DNA from: Desulfobulbaceae bacterium | GTDB taxonomy: Bacteria; Desulfobacterota; Desulfobulbia; Desulfobulbales; Desulfocapsaceae | DNA: 8,356 bases | Assembly: GCA_030599175.1 (NCBI GenBank) | Contig: JAUVON010000106.1 | Location: 1-8,356 of the forward strand | Direction: 5' to 3' | Shown: piece after piece, positions 1 to 5,388 of the stretch | How the letters are laid out: the number at the start of each line of letters is the position of its first letter | How positions within the stretch are numbered: position 1 is the first letter of the stretch | Notes under the pieces: model-generated | The model's input: the letters and a program-made list of their open reading frames with translations, nothing else | Database searches by the model: none | What the model was told of the DNA's origin: nothing | Program-made: the position numbers and the translations under genes

Positions 1-136
1 GTTGTCTGAGGTTTCCCACAGCGGGTTCAACGAAGGTGGAGGTGAGGTAAGAAGCGCACGAGCTAAGTCCCGCAACAGCACAGAAGAGAGCAATGGTCGT
101 CAGCAACCTGAAATGAAGCAGTGGTTGTGCGGGCAT
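1..136 (-). CDS. Lipoprotein N-terminus (partial, runs off left edge); possibly TatT-like
   Basis: An open frame of 45 codons runs from an ATG at 136 leftward to the window edge with no stop. The protein begins with a polar stretch ending in His8-Phe9-Arg10, then a hydrophobic segment (about residues 11-23), then the lipobox Leu24-Ser-Ser-Cys27. This is a typical lipoprotein signal peptide, with acylation and cleavage expected at Cys27. The residue after the cysteine is Ala, not Asp, so outer-membrane sorting is plausible. A GGAG Shine-Dalgarno sequence lies 6 nt before the ATG (143-146), which supports this start. The visible mature part (residues 28-45, containing FVEPAVGNLRQ) faintly recalls the start of TRAP-associated TatT lipoproteins; that is recollection, not proof. 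It starts 29 nt after the WYL regulator gene ends, on the same strand, and is probably cotranscribed with it. Lipoprotein nature is well supported; function is not. Confidence 0.7.
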   Translation of the reverse strand, partial: MPAQPLLHFRLLTTIALFCAVAGLSSCASYLTSTFVEPAVGNLRQ

Positions 137-165
137 GGAAGTCTCCGAATGGTGTAGAGTTATTT

Positions 166-1104
166 TCAGACAGATATATATTGCTCTGTCATTGATACAA
201 TCTCGGCCTGTACTTTATGTTTAAGCTCCGGCGGGGAAACAACCCTGGCCATTGCCCCATACTGAAGGATTTTCATGGTAATTTCTCTGTAATCACTTAT
301 CGGTAAGCTGAGACGCAGCCCTCCATCAACCTCCTCAATAGTTTGATCCTTGTGCCAGTGCTGGTGGCGTACCAGTTCTGCAGCGGTGGAAGTAAAGAGA
401 ATTTCCGCATGGCAGAGTGGTTTACCTTTAAAGATACCGAATGATTGCTCCAGCAGTTTGTGGTCAGGGGAGGAGTCGGACGGGATAGGTTTCTCTGTAA
501 TCTCCGCTTTGCGGATTCTTGCAATGTGAAAAAGGCGACTGGCCTGCCGAAGCTGACAGTCGGCAAGCAGATACCAGCGTCCCTGGTAGTTAACGATTCG
601 TTGGGGTGCGATTTCTCTGGTACTGGTCTCCCCTTTAAGCGAACGATACAGCAATTTCAGAACCTTTCCCTGAACAACTCCCTCTATTATGCATTCAAAA
701 ACCTGGTGGTCAATAGATTCGACTTCAATCCATTCACAATAGATACGATCAATAAGTTTTCCGTAATCGGGAGAGATCATGGAGGACAGCCGATCCTCAA
801 GTTGCTTGACTTCGGGAAGCTCTTCCAGGCCAGCTTCTCCAGCCAGTTTGTTTAACATTGCGAGGAGGAAAACAACCTTGGGGCTATCCTCGAATGGCAG
901 GACAAAGCCCTCTTCCCGGTAACGGTAGCCATTTTTTTCGTGACTGAAGGTGAGGGGGGCCAGAAGTCTGTCCCGGAGGTAGACGATATCCCTTTTCGAA
1001 GTTGCAATAGAGGTTTCAAACTGGGCAGCAAGTGTTCGTGAATTTGGGAAATGACCTTTCAGCACTTCCTGATGGAAGTAAAAAATTCTTTCGAGAAGAC
1101 TCAT
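166..1104 (-). CDS. WYL-domain transcriptional regulator (YafY/PafC-like)
   Basis: The 312-residue protein has the layout of WYL regulators. An N-terminal helix-turn-helix (about residues 1-60) contains the run SRTLAAQFETSIATSKRDI and a following beta-wing. A linker comes next, then a WYL domain (about 135-205) with Arg-Glu-Ile-Ala-Pro-Gln-Arg at 163-169 and the diagnostic Trp177-Tyr178-Leu179. A C-terminal extension resembles a WCX domain (about 225-310). Family members bind DNA as dimers; the WYL pocket is thought to sense a nucleic acid or small ligand. Its ATG lies inside the end of rpoN (ATGA overlap, 4 nt), and no clear Shine-Dalgarno sequence precedes it, so translation is probably coupled to rpoN. 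Its position directly after rpoN is unusual, because hpf or PTS-related genes are common there. The target genes cannot be told from sequence; the adjacent lipoprotein gene is one candidate partner. Confidence 0.9.
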   Translation of the reverse strand: MSLLERIFYFHQEVLKGHFPNSRTLAAQFETSIATSKRDIVYLRDRLLAPLTFSHEKNGYRYREEGFVLPFEDSPKVVFLLAMLNKLAGEAGLEELPEVKQLEDRLSSMISPDYGKLIDRIYCEWIEVESIDHQVFECIIEGVVQGKVLKLLYRSLKGETSTREIAPQRIVNYQGRWYLLADCQLRQASRLFHIARIRKAEITEKPIPSDSSPDHKLLEQSFGIFKGKPLCHAEILFTSTAAELVRHQHWHKDQTIEEVDGGLRLSLPISDYREITMKILQYGAMARVVSPPELKHKVQAEIVSMTEQYISV

Positions 1105-2567
1105 GGACGAGATTTGGCATGTCGGCGATGTTTTACAGGGAGGATCTTCAGTTGATCTCTGTATTTTGCAACAGTTCTCCTGGCAATTTTTATGTCCTGC
1201 CCGGCTAATTTTTCGGCAATAGCGTTGTCACTCAGCGGTTTGGCCTTATCCTCTTCCTTGATCATTTGTTTGATCCGGACCTTGACTGATTCCGCAGCCA
1301 GTGCATCTCCTCCGGTGCGGGGAATTGCTGTGGAGAAGAAGTATTTGAGCTCGTAAATTCCCTGGGGTGTATGTACATATTTATTGGATGTTACCCTGCT
1401 GACGGTGGATTCGTGCATCTCAATATCATCAGCAACATCCTTCAGGATAAGTGGGTGTAAATGGTGCGGCCCCCGCTCAAAAAAGTCATGCTGGAACTTG
1501 AGGAGGCTCTCCATTACCTTATAGATAGTTCGCTGTCTCTGGTAGAGTGATTTAATAAACCAGTCCGCATTTCTCAGTTTGTCGCTGATATAGTGTCTGG
1601 ATGTTTTTTCCATCTCTTTATTATCTCTCAGCAATTCCTGATAATGGGTGGAGAGTTTGAGACGGGGGAGATCATCATTATTGAGTCGGATTATATATTC
1701 ACCATCAATTTTTTCCACGTACACATCCGGGACAATATAGTTTGTATTATCAGTGGCATAAGGCAGTCCTGGAAATGGGGTAAGCTCACGGGTGATGAAA
1801 TCGACAGCCCTGACTACTTCGAGTTTTTTTCGTTTTGTGGCCTTGGCAAGTACCTTGAAGTTGCGCGTTACCAGAAGAGGCAGGTGATGTTGTACAATTT
1901 CTGCGGCAAGGGAGTTTTTTTTGCCTATCCGTTCCAGCTGGAGATAGAGTGACTCACTGATATCCCTGGCCGCAATCCCGGGGGGGTCAAGATCCTGGAT
2001 CACTTCGAGGATATAGTCCGCATCGTCCTGTGGACATTCAGTCACTTCCATAACCTTTGCCAGGTCAACCTCAAGAAAGCCATATCTGTTGAGGTTGCCG
2101 ATGATGAAGAGTGCAATTTCCATCTCTTTTTCATCCAGATCACAATGGGCGAGCTGCCATCGCAGATAGGCCATTAATCCGGGTTTTTCTGAAATGAATT
2201 CGAATTGAGACGGTGCATCTGCGGGAGGAGTTTCGTGGGCAAAGGAGAAATTGCTGTCAAAATTATTGGCGTAATCCTCCCAGTTTACCTCGTTCATATT
2301 ATCGGTAACTGCCACCTTTTCGGTAACATCCTGTTCTCTGCCCGGCTCGGCTGTCTGTTCTGTCGTTGCTGAGAGGGCCTGGAGATTTTCGGCGGTTTCC
2401 TTGGGGGAGATGTCTTCTTCCAGGGCGGGATTCTGCTCAATTTCGGCCTGCAGGGCATTGGAAAGCTCCAGCCTGTTGAGCTGAAGGAGTTTGATGGCCT
2501 GACGCAACTGCGGTGTCATCACCAATTTCTGTGCAAGCTTAAGCTGTTGTCTTAGTTCCAGGGCCAT
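1101..2567 (-). CDS. rpoN: RNA polymerase sigma-54 factor
   Basis: The 488-residue product is a full-length sigma-54, the factor that recognises -24/-12 promoters and needs an AAA+ activator. Region I (residues 1-50) is glutamine- and leucine-rich, with MTPQLRQAIKLLQL at 17-30, the segment that contacts activators. An acidic, low-complexity region II follows (about 51-125). The core-binding domain spans about 126-320 and includes Asp-Leu-Asp-Pro-Pro-Gly-Ile-Ala-Ala-Arg (192-201). A DNA-binding helix-turn-helix lies near 376-397. The RpoN box ARRTVAKYR (462-470) is intact and contacts the -24 element. The ATG at 2567 is chosen because the protein then starts exactly at the conserved region I and a GGAGTAAGG ribosome site lies just upstream. 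The gene follows lptB after a 187-nt leader and overlaps the WYL regulator gene by 4 nt. The lptB-rpoN linkage is common in proteobacteria. Confidence 0.98.
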   Translation of the reverse strand: MALELRQQLKLAQKLVMTPQLRQAIKLLQLNRLELSNALQAEIEQNPALEEDISPKETAENLQALSATTEQTAEPGREQDVTEKVAVTDNMNEVNWEDYANNFDSNFSFAHETPPADAPSQFEFISEKPGLMAYLRWQLAHCDLDEKEMEIALFIIGNLNRYGFLEVDLAKVMEVTECPQDDADYILEVIQDLDPPGIAARDISESLYLQLERIGKKNSLAAEIVQHHLPLLVTRNFKVLAKATKRKKLEVVRAVDFITRELTPFPGLPYATDNTNYIVPDVYVEKIDGEYIIRLNNDDLPRLKLSTHYQELLRDNKEMEKTSRHYISDKLRNADWFIKSLYQRQRTIYKVMESLLKFQHDFFERGPHHLHPLILKDVADDIEMHESTVSRVTSNKYVHTPQGIYELKYFFSTAIPRTGGDALAAESVKVRIKQMIKEEDKAKPLSDNAIAEKLAGQDIKIARRTVAKYRDQLKILPVKHRRHAKSRP

Positions 2568-2734
2568 TTAGTGCCTTACTCCATAAAAGCTGTAATAAAA
2601 AACAAGAAAATTTAAAGATTATTCAACTCTAATGGTTAATACCTGCATCAAGGCACTTATCCAAGCATTCTAAAATTCCGATTTATTCGGGTTAGTGCCT
2701 TACTCCAGAATTTCAGTAATAAAAAAACAAGAAA
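2568..2734. repeat. Duplicated rpoN leader segment (two copies of about 42 bp)
   Basis: Two imperfect direct copies lie at 2568-2609 and 2692-2734. On the plus strand both begin TTAGTGCCTTACTCCA, then diverge for a few bases, then continue (T/A)-GTAATAAAAAA-CAAGAAA, with one extra A in the second copy. The copy next to rpoN supplies its ribosome binding site. The upstream copy keeps the same SD-like string, but CCCG stands where the start codon would be, so it opens no obvious gene. The 82 bp between copies contain AAGGCACT (2650-2657), the exact reverse complement of the SD-adjacent octamer AGTGCCTT in both copies (2570-2577 and 2694-2701). Apart from these repeats I see no gene or convincing terminator in the gap 2568-2754. 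Confidence 0.75.
2574..2582 (-). promoter_or_regulatory. rpoN ribosome binding site
   Basis: Read on the minus strand, the sequence is GGAGTAAGG followed by CACTAA and the rpoN ATG. Either GGAG (11-nt spacer) or AAGG (6-nt spacer) could pair with 16S rRNA. The site is part of the duplicated leader segment; the same GGAGTAAGGCACTAA string recurs about 124 nt upstream at 2692-2706. Confidence 0.7.
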
Positions 2735-2754
2735 TCCAGGAAGGTCGTTTAAAA

Positions 2755-3477
2755 TTACATGCTGAAGTTTTCACCGAGATACATTTTCCGTGCCACCTCA
2801 CTTTCGATAATATCGTCTGCCACACCGCTTGTGAGAATTTGTCCCTCATTCATAATATAGGCAAAGTCACAAACCTGCAAAGTTTCTCTCACATTATGAT
2901 CAGATATGAGGATGCCCAACCCTTTTTCTTTCAGGTTGTGAATGAGTTTTTGCAGGTCATTGACGGCAAGTGGGTCAATGCCGGCAAAGGGCTCGTCGAG
3001 AAGGATGAATCGGGGGTTGGTGGAGAGCGCCCGCATAATTTCCACCCTTCTCCGCTCACCGCCGGACAGGGCATGACCTTTGTTTTTTCTGAGATATTCA
3101 ATATTGAACTCAGCCAGCAGCCCATCAATACGGTTCTTTATCTCATCCCTGTTTACTCCGAGAGGTTCGAGGATAATTCTAACATTTTCCTCCACAGTCA
3201 GCTTTTTGAAGACGGAAGGTTCCTGGGCAAGGTAGGAAATACCCTTGAGTGCCCTCTTATATATGGGGAGATTGGTTATCACCTCGCCATCAAGGATAAC
3301 GTTGCCGCTGTCTGGACGTATAAAACCTGCTATGGAATAAAACGAGGTTGTTTTTCCTGCTCCGTTCGGTCCCAGCAGACCAACCACCATACCTGTGTTG
3401 ATTTGCAGGCTGACCCCATCAACAACTGTACGATGTCCATAACTCTTAACGATATTTCTGGTTTCCAGCATTGACAT
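2755..3477 (-). CDS. lptB: LPS export ABC transporter ATP-binding protein LptB
   Basis: This is the cytoplasmic ATPase that, as a dimer with LptF and LptG, extracts lipopolysaccharide from the inner membrane and pushes it along the LptC-LptA bridge. From the ATG at 3477 the protein has 240 residues, matching the usual LptB size. It carries every ABC hallmark: Walker A GPNGAGKT (about 36-43), a Q-loop at Tyr-Leu-Ala-Gln-Glu-Pro-Ser-Val-Phe (82-90), signature LSGGE (137-141), Walker B FILLDE (157-162) and the switch histidine in ISDHN (His194). The frame stays open to a TTG at 3504, but the ATG at 3477 is preferred because AGGAAGAG lies just before it and the family's N-terminus (LETRNIVKSYG) starts there. 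A second ATG two codons downstream (3471) is also possible. It follows lptA by 52 nt on the same strand, consistent with one transcript. Confidence 0.96.
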   Translation of the reverse strand: MSMLETRNIVKSYGHRTVVDGVSLQINTGMVVGLLGPNGAGKTTSFYSIAGFIRPDSGNVILDGEVITNLPIYKRALKGISYLAQEPSVFKKLTVEENVRIILEPLGVNRDEIKNRIDGLLAEFNIEYLRKNKGHALSGGERRRVEIMRALSTNPRFILLDEPFAGIDPLAVNDLQKLIHNLKEKGLGILISDHNVRETLQVCDFAYIMNEGQILTSGVADDIIESEVARKMYLGENFSM

Positions 3478-3529
3478 TACTTTCTCTTCCTGAAAATCTC
3501 GCAAAAAACCATTGAGTTTTACGGTGCCA

Positions 3530-4084
3530 TTATTTTTGCATTATGGTCATCTTAACCCGCGACGGCTTTTTCTTATCTTTCTTGTCAGTGTCGGAAAGGG
3601 TCGTTGATGTTCTTCCACCAATTACCTCCGAGCGCCCCTCGTCGAGATAATAGATTATTTTACTGCCGGCGACCATGTTCTGCCCCTGCCATGCTTTGGC
3701 GCTGCTTAAAAGAATAACCTGTCTCTCTTTAGCAAGATAGATCATTTTTTTGCCGGTCCCAAGCCATTCTCCCCGGCTAACCTCGACGTTGCCGACACAG
3801 ATAAGTTTTTCAACCTGCTGGGATGCTTTTTTTGTTTCCCCATTGGATTTTTCAGCTGCTGTATAATGAACTGTCATCTTGTCGGCGCGGATACGGATAT
3901 CGCCCTGTTTGGCATCCACATCACCTTCAAAAACAACAGAACTGGTTTTTTCGGTGGATGTCATACGATCAGCTTCAATATGGATCGGTTTTTCTAAACC
4001 AAAGACAGGTGCCTGAAACAGAATCAGCAAACAGGCAACAGCGATTATGCTAAACAGTGAACGAAAACGCAGCAGATTTTTCAT
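3530..4084 (-). CDS. lptA: Lipopolysaccharide transport periplasmic protein LptA
   Basis: The 184-residue protein starts with a basic N-terminus and a hydrophobic segment (about residues 11-23), giving a Sec signal peptide with probable cleavage after Val-Phe-Gly29. The mature part is an OstA/LptA-type beta-jellyroll. It begins KPIHIEADRM (32-41), followed by repeats of the kind VFEGDVDAKQGDIRIRADKM (51-70), VGNVEVSRGEWLGTGKKMIY (97-116) and MVAGSKIIYYLDEGRSEVIGG (137-157). These beta-strand repeats stack head to tail to bridge the periplasm and carry LPS from LptC to LptD. The C-terminus is lysine-rich. The ATG at 4084 is backed by a strong AAGGAG site. lptC, usually directly upstream, is not here; a mobile-repeat-like sequence occupies that position. 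Identification rests on the motif pattern plus adjacency to lptB. Confidence 0.93.
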   Translation of the reverse strand: MKNLLRFRSLFSIIAVACLLILFQAPVFGLEKPIHIEADRMTSTEKTSSVVFEGDVDAKQGDIRIRADKMTVHYTAAEKSNGETKKASQQVEKLICVGNVEVSRGEWLGTGKKMIYLAKERQVILLSSAKAWQGQNMVAGSKIIYYLDEGRSEVIGGRTSTTLSDTDKKDKKKPSRVKMTIMQK

Positions 4085-4091
4085 CGGGTTA

Positions 4092-4097
4092 CTCCTT
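4092..4097 (-). promoter_or_regulatory. lptA ribosome binding site, abutting a repeat
   Basis: The minus strand reads AAGGAG, then TAACCCG (7 nt), then ATG, which is a near-ideal Shine-Dalgarno arrangement and fixes the lptA start. The site overlaps by two bases a sequence (4096-4117) that is 20/22 identical to the right end of the neighbouring repeat element (4256-4277). The ribosome site may therefore have formed on a decayed element end. Confidence 0.75.
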
Positions 4098-4176
4098 TAC
4101 GAAACCATCACAGTTGATAAACTCGTAAAAATCTCAGTTTCGATGGATAAGTAAAAAGCTTCATATTGGAGGCGTG

Positions 4177-4231
4177 CAATTTTTCTATTATTTCGGCGTA
4201 CATACGGTACGTCGTAATGATAGAAAAATTG
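4177..4231. repeat. Cruciform-forming inverted repeat at centre of copy 1
   Basis: A left arm at 4177-4201 pairs with a right arm at 4207-4231 around the 5-nt loop ATACG. The arms are 25 nt and match at 22 positions, starting CAATTTTTCTAT on the left and ending ATAGAAAAATTG on the right. No T-run follows either arm in the way of an intrinsic terminator, so this looks like a structural part of the repeat and not a terminator. Confidence 0.75.
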
Positions 4232-4244
4232 TAACAACGAACAA
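4217..4244 (-). promoter_or_regulatory. Candidate sigma-70 promoter for lptA inside the repeat
   Basis: On the minus strand, TTGTTC (4239-4244) and TATCAT (4217-4222) are separated by 16 nt. The -10 matches consensus at five of six positions; the -35 matches only at TTG. It points toward lptA about 130 nt away, and no better candidate was seen closer. Because it lies in an AT-rich palindrome, chance similarity is quite possible. Confidence 0.2.
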
Positions 4245-4277
4245 GATGAAGACTTTTTACGACGCCATCACAGTTGA

Positions 4278-4485
4278 AATGCAATATCGAGCCCATGTTA
4301 TCTTAATGGTCTGTAAATGTAAAGAGGTGGAGCTGGATCTTAACAGAGAATACTACTTTACTTAACTTATCCGAGTCAGTACAATATTTTTTGTTCTTCC
4401 GTTGAGGTAACAATGGAATATCTCATTGAAATTTAGTTCAAAAAAAATAAATCAAGGATCGGTTTGAACTCCGGTTGTGTTCAGT
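4278..4485 (+). promoter_or_regulatory. argB upstream region
   Basis: This 208-nt stretch separates the repeat element from argB and must hold the arg promoter unless that lies in the repeat. It is AT-rich. A small inverted repeat, TTGAA-N6-TTCAA, lies at 4426-4441 and could be an operator; its left arm also begins a weak -35-like TTGAAA (4426-4431), but the hexamer 16 nt downstream (TAAATC) is a poor -10. No sigma-54 GG-N10-GC site, clear ARG box or leader peptide was found. AAGGA (4454-4458) is too far from either argB start to be a normal ribosome site. Confidence 0.3.
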
Positions 4486-5388
4486 ATGGTAAAAAATGTA
4501 AAGGAAAGTATTCAGAAGGCAAAGGTATTAATTGATTCACTGCCCTATATGCAGGAATTCAGGCATAAAACCATTGTTATTAAATACGGTGGCCATGCCA
4601 TGGTTGACGAACACCTGAAAAGGCAGTTTGCCCTGGATGTAATTTTGTTGAAACAGGTAGGGATCAACCCTGTCATCGTTCATGGGGGTGGTCCCCAGAT
4701 TAACAAACTGCTCGATCGTCTCGGGATTCAACCCAGTTATGTTGAAGGTATGCGAGTAACCGATGGGGAGACAATGGATGTGGTTGAGATGGTTCTGGTT
4801 GGTAAAGTGAATAAGGAAATCGTCGGCTTGATCAATCACTGTGGAGGCAAAGCTGTCGGGCTTTCCGGTCGTGATGGTGATCTGGTCTGTGCAAGAAAAT
4901 TGAAGGTAAGCAGTAAAAAGAAGGTTGAAGATTTGGGGGACGCTCCTCCTGAGCTTATTGATTTAGGTCAGGTCGGCGAGGTGACACATATTAATCCGGG
5001 TGTATTGGAAAGTCTCAGCCGGAATGATTTTATCCCGGTAATAGCACCGGTGGGTGTCGGGGACGAAGGGCAGGCTTTTAACATTAACGCCGATCTTGTG
5101 GCGGGAGCTATTGCCGGAAAATTGTCGGCTGAAAAACTTATCCTGCTCACCGATGTTCCAGGAGTGAATGACAAAAATGGTCAGCTTATCACCACACTTT
5201 CCGCTGGAGACCTGGAAAAACTGATCGATGATGGTACGGTTGCGGGGGGGATGATACCCAAGGTTCGTTGCTGTAAAGATGCCTTGCGGCATGGAGTGGC
5301 AAAAACCTATATTGTCGATGGTCGGGTAGAGCATTCAATTTTACTGGAAATGTTTACACCGGAAGGTGTTGGCACGGAGATATTCTGA
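4486..5388 (+). CDS. argB: Acetylglutamate kinase
   Basis: ArgB phosphorylates N-acetyl-L-glutamate with ATP, the second step of arginine synthesis, in the cytoplasm. From the ATG at 4486 the protein has 300 residues, typical for the family. It shows the amino-acid-kinase fold signatures: IKYGGHAM (32-39) with the phosphate-binding lysine Lys33, HGGGP (66-70), GLSGRDGD (125-132), [15 protein letters not shown] (199-213), LLTDVPGV (220-227) and GGMIPKV (254-260) with the second catalytic lysine Lys259. The N-terminal helix (about 3-20) and the C-terminal [17 protein letters not shown] (283-299) resemble the features of arginine-inhibited hexameric kinases, so feedback inhibition by arginine is likely but inferred. 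The frame also allows a GTG start at 4477 (three extra residues). Neither start has a good Shine-Dalgarno sequence; the ATG was chosen by codon preference. The stop overlaps argD by 1 nt. Confidence 0.97.
   Translation: MVKNVKESIQKAKVLIDSLPYMQEFRHKTIVIKYGGHAMVDEHLKRQFALDVILLKQVGINPVIVHGGGPQINKLLDRLGIQPSYVEGMRVTDGETMDVVEMVLVGKVNKEIVGLINHCGGKAVGLSGRDGDLVCARKLKVSSKKKVEDLGDAPPELIDLGQVGEVTHINPGVLESLSRNDFIPVIAPVGVGDEGQAFNINADLVAGAIAGKLSAEKLILLTDVPGVNDKNGQLITTLSAGDLEKLIDDGTVAGGMIPKVRCCKDALRHGVAKTYIVDGRVEHSILLEMFTPEGVGTEIF

Larger units (their letters stand above)
4096..4277. repeat. MITE/REP-like intergenic element, copy 1
   Basis: The element core spans 4115-4270 (156 bp). Its left end, TGATAAACTCGTAAAAA (4115-4131), and right end, TTTTTACGACGCCATCA (4254-4270), are imperfect inverted repeats (13/17). 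The same ends recur in copy 2 at 6708-6859. A perfect 13-bp direct repeat, CCATCACAGTTGA, flanks it (4105-4117 and 4265-4277). Including TTTACGA just before it, the flanking match extends to 20 of 22, so part of it may be element end and not only a target duplication. Most of 4142-4269 is one long imperfect palindrome: GATGG, then GTAAAAAG, CTTCAT and CAATTTTTC on the left all have complements in order on the right. Short frames across it (4174-4365 plus, 4108-4296 minus) have no recognisable protein and simply follow the palindrome. No transposase is present, so mobilisation would have to be in trans. Confidence 0.75.

Noticed and set aside
2676..2692. CCGA-TTTAT-TCGG as an lptB terminator
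   Set aside because: The stem is only 4 bp and no proper T-run follows on the minus strand.
2695..3474. A 259-codon open frame antisense to lptB
   Set aside because: It mirrors the lptB coding sequence with no motif or family resemblance, and lptB is certain on the other strand. It is a codon-composition shadow.
4177..4231. The inverted repeat as a bidirectional terminator
   Set aside because: The arms are AT-rich with a T-run inside the stem, not after it, and it lies between two divergent promoter regions where termination makes little sense.
4108..4365. Short open frames on both strands in the lptA-argB gap
   Set aside because: Both run through the palindromic repeat and have no plausible ribosome site or protein motif.
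4278..4485. A sigma-54 promoter for argB, considered because rpoN is nearby
   Set aside because: No GG-N10-GC pair with TGGCAC/TTGC-like flanks was found; the closest string has GA in place of GC.
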